Shown in pieces: positions 13,706-21,530 of a stretch of DNA of 64,000 bases (positions are counted from its first letter, which is position 1; every line of letters begins with the position of its first letter). Source of the stretch: CAVXDY01 sp963760715 (GTDB taxonomy: Bacteria; Actinomycetota; Thermoleophilia; Miltoncostaeales; Miltoncostaeaceae); contig CAVXDY010000005.1 of assembly GCA_963760715.1 (NCBI GenBank), positions 1 through 64,000 on the forward strand. Direction: 5' to 3'. The translations under genes and the position numbers were made by a program. The notes beneath the pieces are model-generated. The model ran no database searches, had not been told where the DNA came from, and was given only the letters and a program-made list of their open reading frames with translations.

Positions 13706-14263
13706 CTACGCGGCCACCGCTCGGCCGATGAGGCCCCGGGCCTCGAGCTCGCCCACGACCAGCGTGGCGCTCTCCTCGGGGGTCAGCGTCTCGGTCGCGA
13801 GGTGCACGTCCGGCCTCGGCGGCGCCTCGTAGGGGTCGCTCACGCCCGTGAACTCCTTGATCTCACCGGAGAACGCCTTGGCGTAGAGCCCCTTGACGTC
13901 ACGGTTGGCGCACTCCTCCACCGAGGTGTCCACGAACACCTCGATGAACGGGCCGAACTCCTCCACCATCTCGCGCGCCGCGGCGCGCGTCTCGATGTAC
14001 GGGGAGATGGCCGACACCAGGGTCACCACGCCGGCGCGCGTGAAGCGGCTCGCCACCCACCCGATGCGCCCGATGTTGGTGTCGCGGTCCTCCTTGGAGA
14101 ACCCGAGGCCCTTGGAGAGGTGCGTCCGCACCACGTCGCCGTCGAGGTACTCGACGAGGGCTCCACGACGCTCCAGCTCCGGGCCCACGATCTCGGCGAT
14201 CGTCGTCTTGCCCGAGCCCGAGAGCCCGGTGAACCACAGGGTGAAACCGGCACGATCGCTCAC
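13706..14263 (-). CDS. cysC: adenylyl-sulfate (APS) kinase
   Basis: A 185-residue protein. The P-loop GLSGSGKTT is near residues 12-20, followed by the DGDVVRTHLSKGLGFSKEDR motif, IGWVASRFTRAGVVTLVSAI, and FVDTSVEECANRDVKGLYAK. These are standard APS kinase signatures (ATP + APS to PAPS). The GTG at 14263 has AAGGAGG upstream. It lies 40 nt after cysH on the same strand, so the two probably form an operon. The neighbouring CysH carries the cysteines of an APS reductase, so the PAPS may be destined for sulfotransferases rather than reduction. ATP sulfurylase is not in the window. Confidence 0.93.
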   Translation of the reverse strand: MSDRAGFTLWFTGLSGSGKTTIAEIVGPELERRGALVEYLDGDVVRTHLSKGLGFSKEDRDTNIGRIGWVASRFTRAGVVTLVSAISPYIETRAAAREMVEEFGPFIEVFVDTSVEECANRDVKGLYAKAFSGEIKEFTGVSDPYEAPPRPDVHLATETLTPEESATLVVGELEARGLIGRAVAA

Positions 14264-14303
14264 TCTGGTTCCGTCCTCCTTCGGGGCGGCGCCCCGCTCG
14301 TTG

Positions 14304-15029
14304 TCAGCACGGGGGGATGACCGAGGCCTGGGCGGGCGTGTGAAGCCCGCACTCGGTCTTCTCGGCGTCCGCCCAGCGTCCCGCCCGCGAGTCCTCTCCG
14401 GGACGGATCGCCCGCGTGCAGTGCGTGCAGCCGATCGAGGGGAACCCCCGATCGTGAAGCGGGTTGTAGGGCACGTCGTGGGCGAAGAGATAGCCCTTGC
14501 AGTCCTCGTCGGACCACCCCGCCAGCGGCTGCACCTTGATGACGCCGCGCGGGTCCACCTCCAGCATCCGGGCGCCGGCACGGGTGGGGCTCTGCGCGCG
14601 GCGGATGCCGGTGATCCAGGCGTCCATGCCCACCAGCGCGCGCTCCAGCGGCTCCACCTTGCGCAGCGCGCAGCAGCGGTCGGGATCCCGGGACCACAGC
14701 GCGGGGCCCTCGCTACGCTCCTGCTCCTCGACCGTCTCGCGCGGGTCGATGCGCTCGACGTCCAGGTCGTAGCGCTCGATGAGCCGGTCGCGGGTCTCGT
14801 AGGTCTCGGCGAAGAGGAGCCCGGTGTCCAGCTCGACGATCCGCACGCTCGCCCCGAGCTGGTGCAGCATGTTGACCAGGATCGACGACTGGTGCTGCCA
14901 CGAGCAGGTGAGGACGATGCGCCCGGCGAAGCGGTCGACGGCCCACGCCAGGAGCTCCTGGGCGGAGCGCGACTCGAACTCCTCGGCGAGCTCCGATACC
15001 TCGGCTCCCGAGATGGTGGTCGTGGACAC
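14304..15029 (-). CDS. cysH: APS/PAPS reductase, Fe-S type
   Basis: A 241-residue protein of the assimilatory reductase family, reducing activated sulfate to sulfite with thioredoxin. The N-terminal half has the SWQHQSSILVNML nucleotide-binding region and ELDTGLLFAETYETRD. The paired cysteines CC (about 118-119, in DRCCALRKVEPL) and CTHC (about 199-202, in SIGCTHCTRAI) are the [4Fe-4S] ligands that mark the APS-type enzyme, as opposed to the cluster-free PAPS enzyme. The catalytic ECGLH near the C-terminus is present. The GTG at 15029 is preceded by a TAGCCT box at 7 nt. It heads a likely cysH-cysC operon. Confidence 0.93.
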   Translation of the reverse strand: MSTTTISGAEVSELAEEFESRSAQELLAWAVDRFAGRIVLTCSWQHQSSILVNMLHQLGASVRIVELDTGLLFAETYETRDRLIERYDLDVERIDPRETVEEQERSEGPALWSRDPDRCCALRKVEPLERALVGMDAWITGIRRAQSPTRAGARMLEVDPRGVIKVQPLAGWSDEDCKGYLFAHDVPYNPLHDRGFPSIGCTHCTRAIRPGEDSRAGRWADAEKTECGLHTPAQASVIPPC

Positions 15030-15036
15030 GTCCGCC

Positions 15037-15042
15037 AGGCTA
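15037..15042 (-). promoter_or_regulatory. -10-like box before cysH
   Basis: TAGCCT, 7 nt before the cysH GTG; near-leaderless. Confidence 0.5.
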
Positions 15043-15060
15043 CCAGAGGTGAAAATCTGA

Positions 15061-15393
15061 ATGACTGGCAGAAGGAAAGAGAATAGTGAGCTGGTCTACT
15101 CCAGCGAGGCCGGCCGCGTGCGCCGTGAGGCCGCCAAGCCGGCACCCACCGGTCCTCCGCGCGACGGCATCGTGCGCGTGGGCCGCTCCAGCTCGGGCCG
15201 GCGGGGCAAGACCGTGACCATCGTGACCGGCCTCCCCCCGGGCGAGCTGGCCGCCACGGCGAAGGAGCTGAAGCGCCTCTGCGGATCCGGCGGCGCCGTG
15301 AAGGACGGCACCGTGGAGATCCAGGGGGATCACCGGCAGCGGATCGTGGCCGCCCTGTCGAAGCGTCACACGGTCAAGCTCACCGGCGGCTGA
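15061..15393 (+). CDS. SUI1/eIF1-family translation factor (YciH-like)
   Basis: A 110-residue protein. The C-terminal 70 residues (RRGKTVTIVTGLPPGELAAT, LKRLCGSGGAVKDGTVEIQG, DHRQRIVAALSKRHTVKLTG) form the SUI1/eIF1 domain found in bacterial YciH. YciH is thought to influence start-codon fidelity on the 30S subunit; its role in actinobacteria is little studied. The N-terminus is basic and probably disordered. The ATG at 15061 is preceded by AGAGGTGA. It is divergent from cysH with a 31-bp gap. The window's many weak, leaderless and possibly CTG starts make an initiation-fidelity factor noteworthy here. Confidence 0.88.
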   Translation: MTGRRKENSELVYSSEAGRVRREAAKPAPTGPPRDGIVRVGRSSSGRRGKTVTIVTGLPPGELAATAKELKRLCGSGGAVKDGTVEIQGDHRQRIVAALSKRHTVKLTGG

Positions 15394-15423
15394 AGCGCCG
15401 CGCCGCGTCACCGCGCCCGCGCA

Positions 15424-16980
15424 TCAGCCTGCGGTGACGAGCTCCTCCGCCACCTCGAGGCGCCGGCCGAACGCGGACTCGACCGCGGGGCTCTCCAGGG
15501 CCGCCGCCCAGATCGCCGCCGTGGGGTCACCCTCGGCGCGCACGAGCAGGCGGACCACGCCGTCCGGGGCATCCATCCGCACCTCGCGGATGCCGCCCGC
15601 CCGCCCGCGCTCGAGCTGCTCGGCCAGGCGCAGGCACACGGCCACGCGCGCCAGGCGCTCGTCGTCGCCGGCGTCGAGGATCTCGCCGAGCGGCGCGACG
15701 GAGGGCAGGGCCTTGCGGTGGGAGCGCACCAGCAGGGCGACGGTGGCCAGCTCGGCATGGCGGAAGCCCGGCAGCCCGGCGTTCAGCACCAGGTAGAAGC
15801 CGTGCTTGTGGTGGTCGTTGTAGTCCACGATCACGCCGGAGTCGTGGAGCATCCCCGCCGCCGAGAGCAGCTCGCGCTCGCGCCGGTCCATGGTCTGCAG
15901 GCCCAGCCGCGCCAGCTCGTCGTAGATCGCCAGCGCGAGGGTGGTCACGTGCTCCGCGTGGGGCACGTCGCAGCGGTACGTCTCCACCAGGTTGAGCACG
16001 CTCTGGCGGCGGACATCGGGGATCAGGGGCGGATCGGCGGGGGAGAGGAAGCGCTCGTAGAAGATGCCCTCCCGCAGCCCCTGGGCGCAGATCTCCACGC
16101 GGTCGACGCCGACGCGGTCCAGCACCGCCGAGATCACGACCGCGCCGGCCAGCGTGATGTCGGCCCGGTCGGGCTTCAGCCCCGGCAGCCGGCTGCGCTC
16201 GCCCGCCGGCAGCTCGGCCATGGCCTCGATCAGCTCCTGCAGGCCCTCCCGGGTGAGCTGGTACCCGTGCAGCTCGTCGAGCGGGTAGCGCACCCGGCGC
16301 TGGTGCATGCGCGCGAGGGTCCGGATCGTGCCCCCGATGCCCACCGTCCGGCCGCCGGAGGCGTCCAGCCAGGGCAGGTCGCCCAGCTCCTGGGCCACGT
16401 GCTTGCGCAGGGCCTTGATGTCGGAGCGGCTCGCCCGCTCCCCGCTGACGAATCGCTCCGTCATGCGGACGGCCCCGAGGGGGCGCGACACGGTCCGCTC
16501 GAGCCCCCGGCCGACCACCTGGGTCACCTGCACGCTCCCGCCGCCCAGGTCGAGCACATAGCCGTCGCCGAGGGTGGTGCTGTTGACGGCCCCGAGGTAC
16601 CCGTACCACGCCTCCTCCTCGGCGGACAGGGTGCGCACGTCCAGCGCCCCGTCGGCCGAGAGGGCGGCCATCACCTCGTCCCCGTTGACGGCGTCGCGTG
16701 CGGCGCTGGTCGCCACCGCCTCCACCGCGTCCACGCCGCTGGCGGCGACGAAGGCCGCGTAGAGGCGGGTGGTGTGGCCCGCGCGGGCGATGGCCTCGGG
16801 CTGCAGCCCCTCCGGCGTGGCCCCCTGGGACAGCCGAACGGCCTCGCGGACCTCGTCCACGAGCTGGAACGAGCCGCCCTCGCGGTAGCGGTAGACCACG
16901 AGCCGGAACGTGTTGGAGCCCATGTCGATCACCGCGAGCCGGCGCTCCGGCGTTCCGGGTGGCGCTAGGCTAGAGGCCAT
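15424..16980 (-). CDS. ppx: Ppx/GppA exopolyphosphatase with HD domain
   Basis: A 518-residue protein. The N-terminal ASKHA ATPase-like core shows phosphate 1 (LAVIDMGSNTFRLVVYRYRE), VATSAARDA, phosphate 2 (YVLDLGGGSVQVTQV) and GIGGTIRTLARMHQRR. The C-terminal third is an HD-type domain (AGMLHDSGVIVDYNDHHKHG, with FRHAELATVALLVRSHRK). This two-domain layout is that of GppA/Ppx enzymes, which degrade polyphosphate and/or convert pppGpp to ppGpp. The ATG at 16980 shares its bases with the divergent HD gene's first ATG, so one of the two starts may be wrong. Pairing with an alarmone-hydrolase-like gene favours a stringent-response role. Confidence 0.9.
   Translation of the reverse strand: MASSLAPPGTPERRLAVIDMGSNTFRLVVYRYREGGSFQLVDEVREAVRLSQGATPEGLQPEAIARAGHTTRLYAAFVAASGVDAVEAVATSAARDAVNGDEVMAALSADGALDVRTLSAEEEAWYGYLGAVNSTTLGDGYVLDLGGGSVQVTQVVGRGLERTVSRPLGAVRMTERFVSGERASRSDIKALRKHVAQELGDLPWLDASGGRTVGIGGTIRTLARMHQRRVRYPLDELHGYQLTREGLQELIEAMAELPAGERSRLPGLKPDRADITLAGAVVISAVLDRVGVDRVEICAQGLREGIFYERFLSPADPPLIPDVRRQSVLNLVETYRCDVPHAEHVTTLALAIYDELARLGLQTMDRRERELLSAAGMLHDSGVIVDYNDHHKHGFYLVLNAGLPGFRHAELATVALLVRSHRKALPSVAPLGEILDAGDDERLARVAVCLRLAEQLERGRAGGIREVRMDAPDGVVRLLVRAEGDPTAAIWAAALESPAVESAFGRRLEVAEELVTAG
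16966..16971 (+). promoter_or_regulatory. -10-like box before the HD gene
   Basis: TAGGCT, 7 nt before ATG 16979. It sits in the palindrome CTAGGCTAG, so it could also act on the opposite strand. Confidence 0.45.
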
Positions 16981-17689
16981 GGGTCCGATGCCGCTCCGTC
17001 CGCCGTCGCTGGGGGACGCCGGCCACGGTCGAGGAGCGCCCACCGAGGAAGCGCTCGCCTGGCCCGGCATCTTCGACGCTCCCGAGACCGTCGACCGGGT
17101 CTGGACCGACTTCGTGGCGGCGTTGCCGGACCCGTCCCACCGCACCGCGCTGCGGCGCGCCCTGGCCTTCGCGCGCGCCCGGCACGGCGCGCAGATCCGC
17201 CGCGGCAGCGAGACCCCGTACTGGGTGCACCTGGTGCGCGTGGCCATGGAGCTCTCGCGCTGGGGGGAGTCCGACCCCGAGCTGCTCCAGGCCGCGCTGC
17301 TGCACGACACCGTCGAGGACACGGCGACGACCGTCGAGGAGCTGCGCGCGGGCTTCGGCCCCGAGGTCGCCGACCTGGTCAACTGGCTCACGGCCCCCGA
17401 CGACCCCGGCGAGATCCGCCGCTACTACGACCGGCTGCAGAGCAGCGCCCCCCATCGCGTGCAGATCCTGAAGCTCGCGGACCGGGTCGACAACCTCCGC
17501 AGCATCCAGGCGCTCGTGATGCGCACCGGCGAGCGCTACCGCGCATGGGCGGGCAACTACCTTCGGCGCACGATCTGGCAGGTCCTGCCGCTGGCGGCGG
17601 GGGCGCCCTCGGTGGCGCGCGTCGCCCTCGTGACGGCGATGGCCGACCTCGCCCCGCTGGTGGACGACCCCGGGATAACCGACCCCTAA
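16979..17689 (+). CDS. HD-domain protein, small alarmone hydrolase-like
   Basis: A 236-residue protein with one domain. RRALAFARARHGAQIRRGSE, then YWVHLVRVAMELS, then LLQAALLHDTVEDTATTVEE, then LRAGFGPEVADLVNWLTAP, then ILKLADRVDNLRSIQ reproduce the metal-binding H...HD...D order and signature helices of the (p)ppGpp hydrolase domain of RelA/SpoT, without synthetase, TGS or ACT domains. It therefore resembles stand-alone small alarmone hydrolases (MESH1-like). The start is ATG 16979 or the second ATG at 16988. It is divergent from ppx/gppA, whose product acts on pppGpp, suggesting joint control of alarmone levels. Activity on ppGpp rather than another nucleotide is inferred. Confidence 0.8.
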   Translation: MGPMPLRPPSLGDAGHGRGAPTEEALAWPGIFDAPETVDRVWTDFVAALPDPSHRTALRRALAFARARHGAQIRRGSETPYWVHLVRVAMELSRWGESDPELLQAALLHDTVEDTATTVEELRAGFGPEVADLVNWLTAPDDPGEIRRYYDRLQSSAPHRVQILKLADRVDNLRSIQALVMRTGERYRAWAGNYLRRTIWQVLPLAAGAPSVARVALVTAMADLAPLVDDPGITDP

Positions 17690-17765
17690 CCTCCGCGCAA
17701 CCCGGCCGACACCGAGCCGGGGTTGGATAGCGCCCATGAATCCCCCGGCACCGTCAGGAGATGAC

Positions 17766-17924
17766 ATGGGAAGCACGCTCACGCTCGTCGAGACCGCCCG
17801 GATCGAGGCCCTCCTTGCACTCCTGGAGCCCGATGCGGGGGGCTCGTGCGAGGTCCCCGGCTGCACGCATGCCCACCCCGCTCTCTCGGCCTCTGAGAGC
17901 GGGATGACCGCGCTGGCGGCGTAG
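17766..17924 (+). CDS. 52-residue protein with Cys/His cluster
   Basis: The ATG at 17766 follows CAGGAGATGAC, a good ribosome site. The product is MGSTLTLVETARIEALLALL, then EPDAGGSCEVPGCTHAHPAL and a 12-residue tail. The C-x4-C-x-H-x-H cluster could bind one metal ion. The remainder is a single amphipathic helix. No family is recognised. An in-frame ATG at 17736 is an alternative start. The combination of ribosome site, start and stop in an otherwise empty gap argues for a real microprotein. Confidence 0.5.
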   Translation: MGSTLTLVETARIEALLALLEPDAGGSCEVPGCTHAHPALSASESGMTALAA

Positions 17925-17987
17925 CCCGCCCCACGGCTCGCGGCGGGTGCCGGGGCCACCGGCCCCCGCCCGCCGCCGCCTCGCCCC

Positions 17988-18449
17988 TCAGGAGGCGTCG
18001 GGACCCTCGGGCGGCACCAGCATCACCGCGCAGGGAGCGTGGTGGGCGAGGTAGCCGGCGAAGCTCCCCAGGAACACCCGCTCCACGGTGCCGCGGTGGC
18101 TGGCGGCCACCATCAGCGTGCAGCCCGCCTCGCGGGCCCAGTCGCACGCCACGCTCCCGGGGTGCCCCTCCAGCAGCACCGGCTCCGCGCCCTCGTACTC
18201 GCCGGCGAGGTTCGTGAGCCACGCGAGCGCGACCTCCGTCTCCGGCCGGTCGTCGAACGGGACCGAGCCGCCCAGGGCGCTCCCGAGCGAGACGAGGAAG
18301 TGCGGCGGCGCCACCACGTGCACCACGCTCAGCCGGCCCTCCGGCGACAGCGCGTGGAGGTCCGCGGCGTGCGCCAGGGCGCGGCTCGCCGCGTCGGACT
18401 CATCGATGAAGCAGGCGATGTGGTCGAGGGAGGCGGCCACCCGCCTCAC
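17988..18449 (-). CDS. universal stress protein (UspA family)
   Basis: About 153 residues. HIACFIDESDAASRALAHAA is the first strand-helix unit with the nucleotide-contacting Asp. LSVVHVVAPP follows, and the C-terminal TLMVAASHRGTVERVFLGSF, AGYLAHHAPCAVMLVP carries the G-x9-G(S/T) ATP-binding pattern of ATP-type Usp proteins. The GTG at 18449 overlaps the TGA of rnd as GTGA, so it is translated with RNase D; a second GTG three codons later is possible. Role: stress-linked, ligand unknown. Confidence 0.85.
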   Translation of the reverse strand: MRRVAASLDHIACFIDESDAASRALAHAADLHALSPEGRLSVVHVVAPPHFLVSLGSALGGSVPFDDRPETEVALAWLTNLAGEYEGAEPVLLEGHPGSVACDWAREAGCTLMVAASHRGTVERVFLGSFAGYLAHHAPCAVMLVPPEGPDAS

Positions 18450-19645
18450 CCTAGCGGCGCCGTGCCGCCTGGTGGGCGGCTCAGCTCGGTGAGGTAGGGC
18501 CGCCGCGAGTCGGCCGCCAGCGCGAGCCGTCCCTTGGCCAGCTCGATGAGGGCGTCGCCCACCAGCTCGCGCCTCCATCCCGTGGCGAGCGGCTGGCCGT
18601 CGAGGTCCCCGGCGATCGCCGCCAGCAGGAACGACGAGATCTCGTCGCGGGTCGCCACCAGGCTCGGCGCCAGTTCCACGGCCTCGGCGCGGGCGTTCAC
18701 CAGGACCGCCCCGAGGGGGCCCAGGACGTCCAGGCGGTGCTGCGCCTCGGGTGGCGGGGCCGAGGGCGTCGGCATCGGCGGAGCGGCCTCGCCCGCCCGG
18801 ACCGCCTCCAGCAGGGAGTCGGCGTCGGCCCCCCGGATGCGGTCCGGCAGCCCCCGCTCGCCCTCGAGGGCCTTCCGTGTCGCGGGCCGCCGCCGGGCGA
18901 TCTCGATGAGCGTGCGGTCGGGGACCACCCAGGCCGCCGGGCGGTCGCGGCTCCGGGCCTCGCGCTCGCGCCACGCGGCCACGGAGGCCAGCACCGCCCG
19001 GTCCTGGCCGCTCAGGCGGCCGTGCCCCTTCACCCGCCGCCAGGACTGCTCGGGATCCGGCACGATCCGGGCGTGCGGGCCGTAGCGCCGCTCGTGCTCC
19101 TCGGCCACCCAGTCCTCGCGCCCCAGCTCCCGCGCCCGCCGATCGAGCTCGTCCGCCAGCTCCAGGAGGTGGAGCACGTCGCCGGCGGCGTACTCGAGCT
19201 GCGCGCGCGACAGCGGGCGCCGGCTCCAGTCGGTGTAGCGCTCCCCCTTGTCCAGGCGCACGCCGAGCACCCGCTCCAGCAGGGTGGCCAGCCCCTGGCC
19301 GGCCCCGAGGCCCACGAACCCGGCCACGATCTGGAGGTCGCGGATCCTCTGCGGGCGGGTTCCGAAGGCCATCCCCAGCAGGGTCAGGTCGGCCGAGGGC
19401 GCGTGCATGACCGCCTCGACGCCGGGGTCGGACACCAGCGCGGCCACGTCGTCCAGCGGCGCGCCCTCGATCGGGTCGATCAGGTGGACCCCCTCGGGGG
19501 TCGCGACCTGGGCGAGGCACGCGATGGGCGCGTAGGTGCGCTCCCAGAGGAATTCCAGGTCGATGGCCGCGCGCCCCGCGGCGCGCGCCTCGGCGTTGAC
19601 GGCGGCGACGCCGGCGGCGTCGCGGATCGGCTCGGGAGAGGGCAT
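18446..19645 (-). CDS. rnd: ribonuclease D
   Basis: A 399-residue protein of typical RNase D length. The N-terminal DEDD exonuclease domain has AAIDLEFLWERTYAPIACLA (Exo I Asp/Glu), MHAPSADLTLLG (Exo II) and LEYAAGDVLHLLELAD (Exo III Tyr/Asp). An HRDC domain follows at about residues 200-290 (LSGQDRAVLASVAAWREREA, VPDRTLIEIARRRP). It trims tRNA and other RNA 3' ends. The ATG has a TAGGGT box 8 nt upstream that overlaps, on the other strand, the -10 of the divergent ABC-F gene. It is coupled to the downstream UspA gene by GTGA. Confidence 0.93.
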   Translation of the reverse strand: MPSPEPIRDAAGVAAVNAEARAAGRAAIDLEFLWERTYAPIACLAQVATPEGVHLIDPIEGAPLDDVAALVSDPGVEAVMHAPSADLTLLGMAFGTRPQRIRDLQIVAGFVGLGAGQGLATLLERVLGVRLDKGERYTDWSRRPLSRAQLEYAAGDVLHLLELADELDRRARELGREDWVAEEHERRYGPHARIVPDPEQSWRRVKGHGRLSGQDRAVLASVAAWREREARSRDRPAAWVVPDRTLIEIARRRPATRKALEGERGLPDRIRGADADSLLEAVRAGEAAPPMPTPSAPPPEAQHRLDVLGPLGAVLVNARAEAVELAPSLVATRDEISSFLLAAIAGDLDGQPLATGWRRELVGDALIELAKGRLALAADSRRPYLTELSRPPGGTAPLG

Positions 19646-19652
19646 CCCTCGC

Positions 19653-19659
19653 TACCCTA
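19653..19659. promoter_or_regulatory. palindromic bidirectional -10 element
   Basis: Inside CTACCCTAG, TACCCT (19653-19658, plus) lies 8 nt before the ABC-F GTG, and TAGGGT (19659-19654, minus) lies 8 nt before the rnd ATG. One symmetric element thus appears to serve both divergent genes, each nearly leaderless. Confidence 0.55.
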
Positions 19660-19666
19660 GTCGGTC

Positions 19667-21526
19667 GTGCAAGCCATCCAACTCAGCAAGAGCTTCGGTG
19701 CGCGGGACGTCCTGAGGGATGTCAGCTTCCGCGTGGACCCCGGCGACCGCCTGGCCGTCGTGGGCCGCAACGGCGAGGGCAAGACCACGCTGCTGCGCAT
19801 CCTCGCCGGCCGGCTCGACCCGGACGGCGGGCGCGTGAGCCTGCCCAAGGGGGCCACCGTCGCCCTGCACGACCAGCGCCCGCCACTCGGCACCGGCCTC
19901 ACCCTGGAGGGCTACGTGGCCCAGGGCGTCCAGGGCGCCGCCCGCGCCGAGCGCGAGCTCGCCGACCTCGAGGGGCGCATGGCCGGGGGCGACGCCGGGC
20001 CCGACGTGCTGGGCGCCTACGAGCAGGCGCAGGCGCGCCTGGAACGCGCCGGGGGCTACGCGTGGCGGGCGTGGATGGAGCGCGTGCTGCGCGGGCTCGG
20101 CATCGGCGACCAGGACCTCGAGCGGCCGCTCGACGGGTTCTCGGGCGGGGAGCTGACGCGGGCGTCGCTTGCGCGCGCGCTGGTGTCGCGCCCGGACGTG
20201 CTGCTGCTGGACGAGCCCACCAACCACCTCGACATCGAGGCCGTGGAGTGGCTCGAGCGGACCATCGCCGAGCTGGGCGCGGCCGTGCTGCTGGTCTCCC
20301 ACGACCGGTGGCTGCTGGAGTCGCTCGCCACCGGCGTCCTCGAGATCGACGGCGGCCGGTCCAAGCTCTGGCCGATGGGCTACTCGGCGTTCCGGCGGGA
20401 GCGGGCCCTGGCCATCGACCGGCAGGGCGCCGAGGCCGAGCGCCAGGCGGCCGAGATCGCGCGCCTGGAGCGCTTCGTCATCCGCTGGCGCGCCGGCACC
20501 AAGTCGCGGCAGGCGGCCTCGCGCCAGAAGAGGCTCGACAAGTTGGAGCCCCCGCGGGCGCCCACGCGGGCCGCCCACCTCGCGTTCGGGTTCCCAAAGG
20601 TGGAGCGCAGCGGCCGGGTGGTGCTCGAGAGCGACGGCGTGGACATCGCGGTCCCCGGTCGCACGCTGGTGACCGGCGTGGGCTTCACGCTGGAGCGGGG
20701 CCAGCGGCTGGCCGTGGTGGGCCCGAACGGCGCCGGCAAGACCACCCTGCTCGAGACCCTCATCGGCCGCCGCGCGCCGGCCCGGGGGCGGGTGAGCGTG
20801 GGCCATCGCGTGGTGCCCGCCTACTTCTCGCAGCAGGGCGAGAGCCTGCGCGAGGACCGCACGGTCGTGGAGACCGTCCTCGCCACCAGCGACCTCACCC
20901 AGACCCAGGCGCGCACCCTGCTGGGCGGCTTCCTCTTCTCGGGCGACGCCGCCGAGGCGCGGGTGGAGCGCCTGTCGGGAGGCGAGCGCCGCCGCCTGGA
21001 GCTGGTGGCGCTCATCGCGCGCGGCGGCAACCTCCTGGTGCTGGACGAGCCCACCAACCACCTCGACGCGGAGAGCCGCGAGGCGCTGGAGGCCGCGCTC
21101 GAGGCCTACGACGGGACCATCCTGTTGGTGTCGCACGATCGCGCCCTGATCGACGCCATCGCCACGCACACCCTGGCGATCGAGGACGGCCGGGCCGTGC
21201 TGCGCGCCGGCGGCTACACGGACCTGCTGCGCGCCCGCGAGGAGCCGCCGGCGCCGGCTGCGCCGGCCCCCGCGCCGCGCCGGGCGCGGCGCCCGGCGTC
21301 GCGCGAGCCCCGGGCTCCCACGCCCGCGACCGACGTGCGGCGGCTGGAGGGGCGCATCACCGAGCTCGAGACCCGCATCGCCTCCGTCGAGGAGGACCTC
21401 GCCGACCCGCGGGTGGTGGGCGACCGTGAGCTCCTGGCCGCCCGCGGCGAGGAGCACCGCGCCCTTCAGGAGGAGCTGTCGTGGCTGATGCGCGAGTGGG
21501 AGCAGGCGGCCGAGGCCGCGAGCTGA
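19667..21526 (+). CDS. ABC-F family ATPase
   Basis: A 619-residue protein with two ABC domains and no membrane segments. Domain 1 has GRNGEGKTTL (about 34-43), signature FSGGELTRASLARAL, and Walker B LLLDEPTNHLD. A linker rich in Arg/Gln/Lys (residues about 250-300, RWRAGTKSRQAASRQKRLDK) is the P-site tRNA-interaction motif region. Domain 2 has GPNGAGKTTLLETL, LSGGERRRLELVAL and LVLDEPTNHLDAESREALEA. The C-terminus is a charged coiled coil. ABC-F proteins act on the ribosome (EttA/Uup-type rescue or antibiotic protection); the subgroup is not determined here. The GTG start is fixed by the shared -10 element. Confidence 0.93.
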   Translation: MQAIQLSKSFGARDVLRDVSFRVDPGDRLAVVGRNGEGKTTLLRILAGRLDPDGGRVSLPKGATVALHDQRPPLGTGLTLEGYVAQGVQGAARAERELADLEGRMAGGDAGPDVLGAYEQAQARLERAGGYAWRAWMERVLRGLGIGDQDLERPLDGFSGGELTRASLARALVSRPDVLLLDEPTNHLDIEAVEWLERTIAELGAAVLLVSHDRWLLESLATGVLEIDGGRSKLWPMGYSAFRRERALAIDRQGAEAERQAAEIARLERFVIRWRAGTKSRQAASRQKRLDKLEPPRAPTRAAHLAFGFPKVERSGRVVLESDGVDIAVPGRTLVTGVGFTLERGQRLAVVGPNGAGKTTLLETLIGRRAPARGRVSVGHRVVPAYFSQQGESLREDRTVVETVLATSDLTQTQARTLLGGFLFSGDAAEARVERLSGGERRRLELVALIARGGNLLVLDEPTNHLDAESREALEAALEAYDGTILLVSHDRALIDAIATHTLAIEDGRAVLRAGGYTDLLRAREEPPAPAAPAPAPRRARRPASREPRAPTPATDVRRLEGRITELETRIASVEEDLADPRVVGDRELLAARGEEHRALQEELSWLMREWEQAAEAAS

Positions 21527-21530
21527 CGGG

